Counted from the first letter of the stretch, positions 41,705 to 49,955 are shown. The stretch: 64,000 bases of DNA from Bacillota bacterium (GCA_023453795.1 JAEXSP010000040.1:152355-216354); one strand, 5' to 3'. Numbers and translations are program-made. The notes: generated from the sequence alone by a model not told the origin.

Positions 41705-42700
41705 TCATGTTTCCTGCGCCTTATCCTTCTTCAAGCTGCTTAATACTTTAAAAAGGATTATCAGAATTGCAGCTCCCGCCACTGCTGATAAAATATATCC
41801 TGCTGCTTCGGGCAAGCCCTTTACCGAATAATCCGGCATAAGCGAATTGAAACTAAAACCTTTTTCCATTTTCTTTGGTATATATCCTAAAGCTTTGCCG
41901 CCTGACATGACATCTTTGATTTCATCTGCACCCCATTCACCCCATGCGGTTCCTGTTGCTAAAAGGCCGATAGGCGTAAGGCAAATCAGTGCAACAATTA
42001 AACCATAGATTGCTTTGGTTTTTTGTTTTGCTCCTTCATATATTGTACCTGGTGAAACCTTTTTGATGTAAGCAAATATAGCCACTGTAAAGATGGCTTC
42101 TATAACTCCCGCAACTAAGAGGTGAGGTATTGTCATCGCAGGAATTGATACAGACAATGGGTAAGGGCTATACAACGCATGTCCTGCTGCATTTTTGAAA
42201 AGAAGCGGCTGTATACCGAACTCTATGGCAGCAAATAAGGCAGCAATATTTATTCCAAAGTATGAACCTATTACGATAGCAGCATACTCGCCTTTTTGTG
42301 TTTTTACCCTATCCTTAATAAACTTGTAAATAAAATATCCAAGGAAAGGCAGTATAAAAGCCATGTTAAAGCAATTGGCTCCAAACGCTAAAATACCGCC
42401 ATCACCAAACATAAACGCTTGAATCAGAAGTGCAACAGTAACAGAAATGCACGCTGAAAACGGGCCTATCAGAATAGCCAGTAAAGTTCCCCCGACAGCA
42501 TGACCTGTTGTTCCGCCGGGAAGCGGAACATTAAACATCATCATCAGAAATGAAAAAGCTGCTCCTACGCCAAGAAGAGGTAATTTTACCTTAGTAATTT
42601 CAGCTTTGACCTTTTTAACGGCAAATGTCCATACCGGAACCATTGCTGCCCCTATAACTGCACAGGTCGAAGGGCTTAAGTAATTGTCTGGAATATGCAT
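41705..42700 (-). CDS. cbiM: NikMN/CbiM-type substrate-capture protein of an ECF nickel/cobalt transporter
   Basis: A 331-residue membrane protein. MHIPDNYLSPSTC supplies the N-terminal Met-His that coordinates the metal in this family. MFNVPLPGGTTGHAVGGTLLAILIGP, LLIQAFMFGDGGILAFGANCFNMA and GYFIYKFIKD are the M-subunit signatures. A C-terminal extension (PDYSVKGLPEAAGYILSAVAG, about 285-325) resembles a fused N subunit. Genes for the Q (transmembrane) and O (ATPase) parts are not in the window, so it must share them from elsewhere or work alone. It follows DUF3842 and CooT, which favours nickel. A terminator-like attenuator sits before the start. Confidence 0.9.
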   Translation of the reverse strand: MHIPDNYLSPSTCAVIGAAMVPVWTFAVKKVKAEITKVKLPLLGVGAAFSFLMMMFNVPLPGGTTGHAVGGTLLAILIGPFSACISVTVALLIQAFMFGDGGILAFGANCFNMAFILPFLGYFIYKFIKDRVKTQKGEYAAIVIGSYFGINIAALFAAIEFGIQPLLFKNAAGHALYSPYPLSVSIPAMTIPHLLVAGVIEAIFTVAIFAYIKKVSPGTIYEGAKQKTKAIYGLIVALICLTPIGLLATGTAWGEWGADEIKDVMSGGKALGYIPKKMEKGFSFNSLMPDYSVKGLPEAAGYILSAVAGAAILIILFKVLSSLKKDKAQET

Positions 42701-42851
42701 ACATCATCCTCCTTTAAAATTAAAAAACCCAAAAAGAGCTATTCCGTTAGCATCTTTTTGGGTTCGTCCCAAATTTAATATTCTCATAAAAAATATCTTT
42801 AAAGCCTTCGTGGCTTAGTTTCCTTTGTTAATATATCATATTTTTTTAATA
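42701..42851 (-). promoter_or_regulatory. cbiM leader with attenuator (terminator and competing hairpin)
   Basis: On the minus strand a 12-base perfect stem (42726-42737 with 42753-42764; AACCCAAAAAGA type), topped by an inner GCTA/TAGC stem and followed by TTTTTT, ends only 25 bases before the cbiM start. The right-hand arm also belongs to an alternative hairpin, TTTGGG-N5-CCCAAA at 42757-42773, which would prevent the terminator. Further 5' is AAGCC-ACGA-AGGCTT (about 42810-42826). I do not recognise a known riboswitch class; B12 and NiCo consensus elements are not evident. Confidence 0.6.
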
Positions 42852-43049
42852 TCAGTCAACTGATTTTTCCAGCACAATTCGATGGTCAACAAGTGCCATC
42901 TCCTTTATCCTTGCTTTGATATATTTCTTCCGGCTGAAGATATCCTCAAGGCATATCTCATTTCCTTCAGGAATAATCTTGTCAACTGATTCGAGAAAAA
43001 GCTTTTCCTCGCCTTTCTCGTCAATTAGATAAACATTTGCTTCACACAT
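42852..43049 (-). CDS. cooT: CooT-family nickel-binding protein
   Basis: A 65-residue protein beginning MCEANVYLIDEKGEE, then ESVDKIIPEGNEI and KARIKEMALVDHRIVLE, which matches the CooT family. In CooT the Cys at position 2 binds Ni(II) and needs the initiator at exactly this Met. I therefore choose the ATG at 43049, which follows AAGAGGTGAG; a GTG nine bases upstream lies inside that ribosome site. It is encoded between DUF3842 and the Ni/Co transporter. Known CooT acts in nickel delivery to CO dehydrogenase; no CODH gene is here, so the client enzyme is unknown. Confidence 0.85.
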   Translation of the reverse strand: MCEANVYLIDEKGEEKLFLESVDKIIPEGNEICLEDIFSRKKYIKARIKEMALVDHRIVLEKSVD

Positions 43050-43054
43050 TTTTC

Positions 43055-43471
43055 TCACCTCTTTATATACTCCTTCATCGCTTGGACTGCTCTGTCTATC
43101 AAATGCGGCATAGGTTCACTTTTATCTACACCGACTATCTCAATGTTACACCTGTTTAGAGGCAGCAATATCTTTCTTGCATGGCTTTCGGCAATTGCTT
43201 TTGCCATTGATGGCGTAAGTTCTCCTAACATTGAATTGGCAGCTATGATTCCTATTGCACCGATGATAACATCCACCTTGTCTGCATTGAAAACGATAGC
43301 GTTTTCTCCTGTTGCACCTTCATTGGCTCCAGCCTTTATCATAAAAGAAGTAGCCGTGGAATTTGTCCCCAGTGCAACTATTTCTATATTTTCCGGCAGT
43401 TCCTTCCTCAGCTTTTCCACAATGGCTTTCCCGATACCGCCGCCCTGTCCGTCAATAACGGCAATCCTCAT
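43055..43471 (-). CDS. DUF3842 family protein
   Basis: A 138-residue Rossmann-like protein: MRIAVIDGQGGGIGKAIVEKL is a nucleotide-binding glycine-rich start, followed by ALGTNSTATSFMIKAGANEGATGENA and a C-terminal LPLNRCNIEIVGVD. I recognise it as the clostridial DUF3842 type. Function is not established. It lies five bases before cooT and upstream of cbiM, so a role in nickel handling or sensing is plausible from context only. Start ATG with GGAGGATAGT upstream. Confidence 0.8.
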   Translation of the reverse strand: MRIAVIDGQGGGIGKAIVEKLRKELPENIEIVALGTNSTATSFMIKAGANEGATGENAIVFNADKVDVIIGAIGIIAANSMLGELTPSMAKAIAESHARKILLPLNRCNIEIVGVDKSEPMPHLIDRAVQAMKEYIKR

Positions 43472-43559
43472 ACTATCCTCCTTGCGAATAAAAGTTATTT
43501 ACTCTACTTTCCCACAACATTATAATGTAATAGCCATTCATTTGAAAATATCTTTGTGT

Positions 43560-44423
43560 TTATTTCTTTTGTTTCTTTTCACAATCCTTTTTTCTTTCAA
43601 GATAAAAGCTTATCTTATATTTATCATAAGCCCTATCATATTCTTTTGCAGCCAATTCATACCTGCCGCTTTTATAGAGCCTGTATGCTTTCATAGCAGG
43701 GTCTGTAATTTCTATCTTTGCTTTTTGTTTTAGATTTTTGATCCAGAGGTTGTACTTGTCCGATTTGTAGAACTTTTCCAGCAGCAGCATATTCCTATAT
43801 TCGTCTTTCGGGTGAATTAAACCGGTATTATTTTTGAATTGACCGGTATAGTCTTTATATCTTTGCTCCAATTCCTGTTCTGAGATGGTTATACCATACG
43901 CCTTTACCATGTTGTCTATACTTTTAAGCTTCAACAGATATAATTCAACTTCCTTTTTTAATTCGGCTTCGGTTTTATAGTCAAGACCGTTGTTGACCGC
44001 ATCATCTTCACCGGATAATGCTTCACTTGGCTTTACGTATTTATTATAATAAGCCTCAATTTCTTCCCGATTGACTTTATTGCCGGATTTATTGTAAAAA
44101 TAATCATCTGATAGAACCCTTTTTATTACTTCTTCAAGCACCAGATTATTAATTTCTTCATCTGATTTTTGTATCATCTCGGAATTGGTTTTCCATTTTT
44201 CAAAAAAAATGTTATTCTCATCTCGGAAAATATCTGTCTTTACAAATTTGCCGTTAACTTTAAGGGCATGATAGCCAAAAACATAATTAGAAGCTTTTTT
44301 ATCAGAGCTTTTTTTACTTAAACTATTTGATAGAAGTAAAGAAGCAAGTAAAACCAGAAATAGAAACAAACATATGAAAATTATCCGTTTTTTGTTTGCC
44401 AATGCTTTTAAAATATTATGCAT
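43560..44423 (-). CDS. Membrane-anchored SurA-N/PrsA-like protein
   Basis: A 287-residue protein with an N-terminal transmembrane anchor (IIFICLFLFLVLLASLLLS, about 14-32) and an external helical domain. DEEINNLVLEEVIKRVLSDDYF, then EEIEAYYNKYV and a second helical hairpin resemble the SurA/PrsA chaperone N-domain. The central parvulin (prolyl isomerase) domain is absent, and the tail (AYRLYKSGRYELAAKEYDRAYDK) looks TPR-like. There is no lipobox. A chaperone-like role for secreted proteins is inferred. It has no clear operon partner. Confidence 0.65.
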   Translation of the reverse strand: MHNILKALANKKRIIFICLFLFLVLLASLLLSNSLSKKSSDKKASNYVFGYHALKVNGKFVKTDIFRDENNIFFEKWKTNSEMIQKSDEEINNLVLEEVIKRVLSDDYFYNKSGNKVNREEIEAYYNKYVKPSEALSGEDDAVNNGLDYKTEAELKKEVELYLLKLKSIDNMVKAYGITISEQELEQRYKDYTGQFKNNTGLIHPKDEYRNMLLLEKFYKSDKYNLWIKNLKQKAKIEITDPAMKAYRLYKSGRYELAAKEYDRAYDKYKISFYLERKKDCEKKQKK

Positions 44424-44523
44424 ATCAAACCACCTGCCTATTTTAGAAAAGAATTACTTACTAAACTATACCAAAATTGTTTATAATAATCAATACGTCC
44501 AATGAGCTATCTGAATTGGCATA

Positions 44524-44568
44524 TTGACAAAATAATAAAATAGTAATAAAATGTTAGTTGAAGCTAAC
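44524..44568 (+). promoter_or_regulatory. dtxR promoter with iron-box-like operator
   Basis: TTGACA (44524-44529), 17 bases, TAAAAT (44547-44552), immediately followed by GTTAG-N6-CTAAC (44553-44568). The same dyad occurs at 45108-45123 before feoA. Confidence 0.7.
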
Positions 44569-44606
44569 AAAGATGTTGGCAGGCTTATTTTTACGGAGGT
44601 ATCGTA

Positions 44607-45071
44607 ATGTCTGAAAAAATAACATTATCTTCGTCACTGCAGGATTACCTGGAAGCTATCCTTGAGCTGTCAAAAGAGGATACCTCTGTGAGGGTTACAG
44701 ATATAGCGATAAAGCTTAACATAGCCAAATCAAGTGTAAATAATACCATAAATAAACTAAAGGATATGGGTCTCGTTCTTCAGCAAAGCTATGGTCCCGT
44801 TGAGCTGACAGAAGAGGGAAAGGCCTACGCAAATAAGATTTTGCAGCGGCATAAAAAGCTGAAATACTTTCTTATCAAAACCCTTGGTGTTGATCCGGCG
44901 ATAGCAGAGAAGGATGCCTGCTTGATGGAGCATGCTGTAAGCTCTGAAACAATGGATCGTTTGACCGGATTCCTATGCAGGAATGGCTATATGGCGGAAG
45001 AGTGCAAAATTGAGAGCAAGGACTGCTATGTATGTTCAAAGCTGGAATCAGCTGATGAAATGGATAAGTAA
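44607..45071 (+). CDS. DtxR/MntR-family metal-dependent repressor
   Basis: A 154-residue regulator. LQDYLEAILELSKED begins the winged helix, RVTDIAIKLNIAKSSVNNTINKLKDMGLV is the DNA-binding part, and QRHKKLKYFLIKTLGVDPAIAEKDACLMEHAVSSETMDRL is the metal-binding/dimer domain with its Cys, Glu and His ligands. No SH3-like third domain is present, as in MntR-size proteins. The neighbouring feoA and feoB and the TTAG-N6-CTAA dyads before both its own gene and feoA indicate Fe(II)-dependent repression. Confidence 0.92.
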   Translation: MSEKITLSSSLQDYLEAILELSKEDTSVRVTDIAIKLNIAKSSVNNTINKLKDMGLVLQQSYGPVELTEEGKAYANKILQRHKKLKYFLIKTLGVDPAIAEKDACLMEHAVSSETMDRLTGFLCRNGYMAEECKIESKDCYVCSKLESADEMDK

Positions 45072-45107
45072 GTTAAATAAAGAATAGAAATAAAAATTTA
45101 TTAAAAT

Positions 45108-45123
45108 GTTAGACTGGGCTAAT
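45108..45123 (+). promoter_or_regulatory. Second DtxR-type operator, before feoA
   Basis: GTTAG-N6-CTAAT, flanked by AAAAT on the left and ATTTT on the right, in the 118-base gap before feoA. It differs by one arm base from the dyad before the regulator gene. Confidence 0.6.
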
Positions 45124-45189
45124 ATTTTGAATTAGTGTAAATTGTTTTAATGCTATAAATGTTTTGGGAAAAGATTGGAGATGGGAATT

Positions 45190-45525
45190 ATGCTTTTCAG
45201 ATGCAGAAGATGCCGTAAAGGCTGCGCAGATGCTTCGGGTTTATCAAAAAAATGTAATCAAGCTGATGCAGCCCAGATGAATGCTGCTCAGCTCAAGAAT
45301 GGAGAATCGGCGGAGGTGGTTAAAATCCACCACAACAATAAAATAATAAGTAAGCTTGAGGCTATGGGGATTATTCCCGGAGCGGTTATAACCAAAAAAA
45401 GTGCGATTCTTGCCAGAGGGCCTGTAATTATAGAAAAGGGACTTATGCAGTTTGCAATCGGGTACAATATTGCGCAGAAAATAATTGTCAAGCCTGTTGA
45501 TATGAGGAGAGGGAGCGATGTATGA
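45190..45525 (+). CDS. feoA: FeoA-domain protein with Cys-rich N-terminus
   Basis: SH3-like FeoA partner of the ferrous iron transporter, 111 residues from the ATG at 45190, which is correctly spaced from GGAGATGGGA (an earlier TTG at 45175 is part of that site). The FeoA core is in AQLKNGESAEVVKIHHN, SKLEAMGIIPGAVITKKSAI and GPVIIEKGLMQFAIGYNIAQKI. Before it is a basic, Cys-rich head, MLFRCRRCRKGCADASG plus KKC, with four Cys that could bind a metal or iron-sulfur cluster. The stop overlaps the feoB start (ATGA). Confidence 0.88.
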   Translation: MLFRCRRCRKGCADASGLSKKCNQADAAQMNAAQLKNGESAEVVKIHHNNKIISKLEAMGIIPGAVITKKSAILARGPVIIEKGLMQFAIGYNIAQKIIVKPVDMRRGSDV

Positions 45526-47225
45526 AGATTGTACTTGCAGGAAATCCGAATGTGGGTAAGAGCCTGTTGTTTTCACGCATTACCCGGATCGGAATAGTAA
45601 CTGCCAACTACTCTGGAACTACAGTGGAAACCAAATCGGGAAGCTTCATTTTTCAGGGGGGGAATTATGATATTGTTGATGGCCCCGGAATATATTCTCT
45701 AGACAAATTTTCCAAAACCGATCAGATTGCACTGAAGGTTATCGATGACGGAGATATTATAATTAATGTTATTGATGCTACAAATCTTGAACGCAATCTC
45801 AATCTGACGCTTGAATTAATAAAATTGCACAAACCGATGGTTGTATGTCTGAATTTCTGGGAGGATACGGTTCACAAGGGCGTTAAAATTGATGTGCATA
45901 AGCTTGAACAGCTGCTTGATGTCCCGGTAGTAACGGTCAGTTCTCTCCATAACGAGGGTATACCGGAACTACTTGCAGCTATTGAAAATGCTAGGGTCAG
46001 CCGGTTGGATATTGAGCCTGATAAGCATTGGAATTATATCGGCAGCATCATTAGCAGTGTTCAGCAGCTCCAACACCGTCATCATACACTCTTGGAACGC
46101 ATAAGCGATTTTACACTGCATCCGGTCGGCGGAATCATATCGGCCGTTTTAGTTTTGTTCTCAACGCTTTTTATTGTGCGTTATATGGGTGAGAGCATTA
46201 TTAATTATATGTTTGAACCCTTTTACTCAAAAATTTACGATCCGTTTATACATGATATCGTGAATGTGATCCCATTAAAAATAATTCGTGTGCTGCTTAT
46301 CGGGGTATCGGGGGACCCGCTGCAATCCTTCGGAATTCTCACAAGCGGTGTGTATATAGCATTTGTACAGGTTTTTCCATACTTTTTTTCTTTCTATTTT
46401 GTTTTTGGCTTTCTTGAAGATTTCGGTTATCTTCCAAGGCTTGCGGTAGTGCTTGACAGGTTTTTTCATAAGCTGGGGCTCCATGGGTATTCTTCCATAC
46501 CCGTAATGCTTGGCCTCGGGTGCAAGGTACCTGCATTTATGGCAACAAGGGGACTGACCAACAAACGTGAGAAGATATTGACCATGGCATTGGTATTTAT
46601 GAGCGTGCCTTGCCTGTCTCAGAGTGCAATGATTGTCTCACTCGGCATGAATTACGGAATTTTAACTGTGGTTTCGATTTATGGAATATTGGTGGCTGCG
46701 GCACTTGGATTTAACTACGCTATGAATAAATTGTATAAAAAAGGAGATTCTCCGGAATTTTTTGCGGAATTTCCTTCCTGCAGAGTACCGTCGGTCAAGC
46801 TGCTTGCGCAGAAATTAAAGCTCAGGATTGTTGAATATTTTATAGAGGTTTTACCGATGATTGCGGTGGGCGTACTTCTGATGAATATTCTCAATGCCCT
46901 TCAAGTTTTAAGTTTTATAACGGACTTAATCAAGGTGCCTATTAATTGGCTGCTGGGACTTCCGTCCGAAATAGCACCTGTGATGCTTATGAACTTCCTG
47001 AGGAAGGATGCCTCTGTTGCGCTGCTGGTGCCTCTTAAGCTTAACGCACATCAATTTATAATTGCCTGCGTATTCCTTGTATTGTCCACACCATGTATTG
47101 CTTCCTTTTTTACTATGATAAAGGAATTGGGCATGCGTACTGCATTAAAAATAATGGGGATAATATTTTTGCTGACAATAGCAATAACATCTCTGCTGCA
47201 TATCCTGTTCGACGTAATTTCTTAG
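45522..47225 (+). CDS. feoB: Ferrous iron transporter FeoB, compact form
   Basis: GTPase-permease for Fe(II), 567 residues, shorter than the roughly 670-770 of classical FeoB. The N-terminal G domain has G1 GNPNVGKSLLF, switch region TANYSGTTVETKSG, G3 VDGPGIYSL and, at G4, CLNFWEDTVHKG. There the usual N-x-x-D reads N-x-x-E. The membrane part has the paired Gate motifs LGLGCKVPAFMATRGL and LSTPCIASFF and the conserved FVQVFPYFFSFYFVFGFLEDFGYLPRLAV. It is translationally coupled to feoA. It belongs to the short FeoB group often found with DtxR in clostridia. Confidence 0.92.
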   Translation: MKIVLAGNPNVGKSLLFSRITRIGIVTANYSGTTVETKSGSFIFQGGNYDIVDGPGIYSLDKFSKTDQIALKVIDDGDIIINVIDATNLERNLNLTLELIKLHKPMVVCLNFWEDTVHKGVKIDVHKLEQLLDVPVVTVSSLHNEGIPELLAAIENARVSRLDIEPDKHWNYIGSIISSVQQLQHRHHTLLERISDFTLHPVGGIISAVLVLFSTLFIVRYMGESIINYMFEPFYSKIYDPFIHDIVNVIPLKIIRVLLIGVSGDPLQSFGILTSGVYIAFVQVFPYFFSFYFVFGFLEDFGYLPRLAVVLDRFFHKLGLHGYSSIPVMLGLGCKVPAFMATRGLTNKREKILTMALVFMSVPCLSQSAMIVSLGMNYGILTVVSIYGILVAAALGFNYAMNKLYKKGDSPEFFAEFPSCRVPSVKLLAQKLKLRIVEYFIEVLPMIAVGVLLMNILNALQVLSFITDLIKVPINWLLGLPSEIAPVMLMNFLRKDASVALLVPLKLNAHQFIIACVFLVLSTPCIASFFTMIKELGMRTALKIMGIIFLLTIAITSLLHILFDVIS

Positions 47226-47332
47226 GGGACCAAGTTGCAAAAGTCAAATAATAATTTGTTTGCAAATCTTTATAGGTTAGCTTAGAATCAAGAATAAGAA
47301 GCGTTTACTGATTTTAAGGGGCAGGAAAAATA

Positions 47333-48283
47333 ATGAACCATTTATTTATAATTGTGCACTTTGCTTCTTTTATAACCGGTTTTGGACTTATGGCTTTGGT
47401 TTCCTTTTTCTATAACCGGTATGGAAACAAAGGAGCAAAATATGTATTTTGGGGTGACATTTTCTATACCTTTGTTTTGCTCATTGATACATTGGATCTG
47501 TACTTCAGGAAAAACATTGTGCATTACCCGCCCATTATTCATGAGGGCTTTAAAATTTTATTGGTTATCGGAGGTATTTCCGGATTATATTTTTTACTAT
47601 TGATAACACATAATATTACCGGAACGGTATTATCAAGACGCAAGGTACTGGCATTCCGAATATTGTCTGTTTTAATATTTGCCGCAGTTTTTGTACCGGA
47701 ACTTCTGCATGTATCGTCAATTATAAAAGCAAATATTTCCGGAGGGTTTATATTTCTCTCATTGAACATAGTTTTGCTCTATAATCTATTCCTCATAATT
47801 TTCAAAATGGACAGTATTCAAAAGCAGCTAAGGCCTTTAGTGCTTTCATGTGTGATCTTAATTGCGGCTTCGACCATATATTCACTTTTAACAAATATCT
47901 TCAGCGGGCTGCCTGCATTCATATACAAGGTTCCGGTTTCGCCTATTGTATATTTCTTTATGAACGCATCAGGGATTGTGTATATTAAAAAGTATTTGTT
48001 TACGGCAGGTAATGAAAATCCGTCTCTTAAAGATGAAGAAAGCAGTATCAGACCATATGATTACGGAAAATTGGCGGTATTGTACAATATAACAGAGAGA
48101 GAATTGGAAATAGTCCGCCTAGTTGTTGACGGATTGAACAATAAGGATATCGGGGAAAAATTATTTATATCGCCGAATACTGTTAAAAATCATATCTACA
48201 ACATATACAGAAAAATCGGAATAAAAAATAGATTTGAACTCATGAGCCTCTTGGCGAAAACAGGATCCTCACATACCCCATAA
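47333..48283 (+). CDS. Membrane-embedded LuxR-type transcriptional regulator
   Basis: A 316-residue protein with about seven predicted membrane helices in residues 1-235 and a cytoplasmic LuxR/GerE helix-turn-helix at 250-310 (NITERELEIVRLVVDGLNN, then ISPNTVKNHIYNIYRKIGI). The membrane part has no recognisable enzyme motif and probably senses a lipid-soluble or envelope signal. AGGGGCAGG precedes the ATG. Twin 18-base palindromes of a form suited to a LuxR-type dimer lie 27 bases after its stop, in front of the M20 peptidase gene, which is therefore a candidate target. Confidence 0.85.
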   Translation: MNHLFIIVHFASFITGFGLMALVSFFYNRYGNKGAKYVFWGDIFYTFVLLIDTLDLYFRKNIVHYPPIIHEGFKILLVIGGISGLYFLLLITHNITGTVLSRRKVLAFRILSVLIFAAVFVPELLHVSSIIKANISGGFIFLSLNIVLLYNLFLIIFKMDSIQKQLRPLVLSCVILIAASTIYSLLTNIFSGLPAFIYKVPVSPIVYFFMNASGIVYIKKYLFTAGNENPSLKDEESSIRPYDYGKLAVLYNITERELEIVRLVVDGLNNKDIGEKLFISPNTVKNHIYNIYRKIGIKNRFELMSLLAKTGSSHTP

Positions 48284-48309
48284 GCCCAAAAATCAACTAA
48301 ATTTTTAAA

Positions 48310-48360
48310 ATAGTAAGGTTTTACTATGGCCTTTTTTGACTAATAGTAACGCTTTACTAT
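48310..48360 (+). promoter_or_regulatory. Twin palindromic operators before the M20 peptidase gene
   Basis: ATAGTAA-GGTT-TTACTAT (48310-48327) and ATAGTAA-CGCT-TTACTAT (48343-48360). Arms are identical, only the four-base centres differ, and the copies start 33 bases apart (about three helical turns). TTGACT at 48336-48341 between them could be a -35 element. Confidence 0.7.
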
Positions 48361-48415
48361 TGTGCTGCCGAGCCTGTTTATCTATACTCCAATTAAATTC
48401 ATTGGAGGTGTTTTC

Positions 48416-49876
48416 ATGAAAATAGTAAAAAGAATTTTATTTGCTTTGGCAGCCTTGTTGTTGGTGTTTATTTCTGTTGTTGCAGTAAGAACAATTACGT
48501 TTAAATCAAATCAGACTACAGATGTTAAGCCCATGGAAAAGCTTAAGCTTAGTGAAAGCAAAATAGTAAACCATCTTTCACAGGCAATCAGGTATAAAAC
48601 AGTTTCTTACACAGATCCGGACCTGTTCAATTATGATGAATTTGACAAATTAATTAGATACATTGAACAAGCTTTTCCCAAAACACATAAAGTGCTCAAA
48701 AGGGAAATTGTCAACAAGCATAGCCTGTTGTATACCTGGGAGGGCACTGACAAAGCATTAAAGCCGATTGTGTTAATTGCGCATATGGACGTTGTGGGAG
48801 TCGAAAAAGAGACTGAAAAGGATTGGATTCACGGACCATTTTCGGGAGAAGTAGCGGACGGTAAGATATGGGGGAGAGGTGCAAGAGATAACAAAAGTCA
48901 GGTAATGAGTGCGCTAGAAGCAATTGAGTATCTGCTTGCTAATAACTTTACTCCAAAGAGGACGATATATATAGCATTTGGGCATGATGAGGAAGTTCTG
49001 GGGGTTAATGGAGCAGAAAAAATTGCACAGCTGCTTAAGTCAAGAAAGATTAAGCCCGATTGCGTAATAGACGAGGGAGGGGCAATCCAGAAAAATGCGG
49101 TACCGGGTATTAAAGGAAATGTCGCATTAATAGGCACAGGAGAAAAAGGTTATTTAACACTTAGATTATCTGTTAATGCGGAAGGCGGCCACTCCAGCAC
49201 ACCATCCAAAAATACTTCGGTAGGAATATTGAGCCGTGCAATAGTGAGGTTGGATAATAATAAGTTTTCATCTTCGTTGATCGGTGTAAAACCTATGCTT
49301 GAATATGCGGCAAGCTATATGAAATTTCCTTATAACGTGATGGCATCAAATTTGTGGGCAACAGGCGGTATTATAAAAAAGGTTATGGCAGCATCACCCG
49401 ATACAAATGCAATGATTAGAACTACCGGAGTTGTGACAATTTACAGCGGGGGCTTCAAGGATAATGTCATACCTTCGTATGCGAGTGTAGTAATGAATTT
49501 CAGGCTGCTTCCGGGTGACACAACCGTCAGTGTGATAAAGCATGTGAAGAAAGTTATAAATGATTCAAGAGTAAAGATAAGTGTTACAGGGTTTAATAAC
49601 AATCCTCCTCCTGTTTCATCCGTAAAAACAAAAAGCTTTAAGATTCTGCAAACCTCAATAAAACAGGTATTCCCGGATACAATATGCGTACCTTACCTTG
49701 TGACCGGCGGCACGGACTCAAAGCATTATGCAGTTTTAACACCTAATTTATACCGGTTTACACCCTCCATAAAGGAAAAAGACGAGGAATCCCATGGTAT
49801 TAATGAGAGGATCCCTATAAAAAACTACAAGCAGTATATAGCGTATTATATCCAAATGATAAAGAACTTCCAATAA
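48416..49876 (+). CDS. Membrane-anchored M20-family carboxypeptidase
   Basis: A 486-residue zinc peptidase of the PM20D1/CPS1-like branch. One N-terminal transmembrane segment (about 6-26) is followed by the catalytic domain. The zinc ligands and catalytic residues appear in VLIAHMDVVGVEK, GRGARDNKSQVMS, FGHDEEVLG and CVIDEGGA; the dimerisation lid domain follows (GEKGYLTLRLSVNAEGGHSSTPS), and VPYLVTGGTDSKHY gives the last ligand region. I choose the ATG at 48416 after TTGGAGGTG rather than an upstream in-frame start. Substrate is probably an N-acyl amino acid or dipeptide. Twin palindromes precede it. Confidence 0.9.
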   Translation: MKIVKRILFALAALLLVFISVVAVRTITFKSNQTTDVKPMEKLKLSESKIVNHLSQAIRYKTVSYTDPDLFNYDEFDKLIRYIEQAFPKTHKVLKREIVNKHSLLYTWEGTDKALKPIVLIAHMDVVGVEKETEKDWIHGPFSGEVADGKIWGRGARDNKSQVMSALEAIEYLLANNFTPKRTIYIAFGHDEEVLGVNGAEKIAQLLKSRKIKPDCVIDEGGAIQKNAVPGIKGNVALIGTGEKGYLTLRLSVNAEGGHSSTPSKNTSVGILSRAIVRLDNNKFSSSLIGVKPMLEYAASYMKFPYNVMASNLWATGGIIKKVMAASPDTNAMIRTTGVVTIYSGGFKDNVIPSYASVVMNFRLLPGDTTVSVIKHVKKVINDSRVKISVTGFNNNPPPVSSVKTKSFKILQTSIKQVFPDTICVPYLVTGGTDSKHYAVLTPNLYRFTPSIKEKDEESHGINERIPIKNYKQYIAYYIQMIKNFQ

Positions 49877-49920
49877 ACTTATACAAAAAAATCAAAAGCA
49901 TATAATTATACAGAATAGCA

Positions 49921-49949
49921 TTGACAAACGCTCTAGGATTTGATAAAGT
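49921..49949 (+). promoter_or_regulatory. Promoter of the T-box transcript
   Basis: TTGACA (49921-49926), 17 bases, TAAAGT (49944-49949). The T-box leader begins just downstream. Confidence 0.65.
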
Positions 49950-49955
49950 TTAATG

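Noticed and set aside
42701..42851. Cobalamin or NiCo riboswitch before cbiM
   Set aside because: The leader is only about 150 bases, lacks a B12-box-like sequence, and I could not match the NiCo consensus. Described only as an attenuator.
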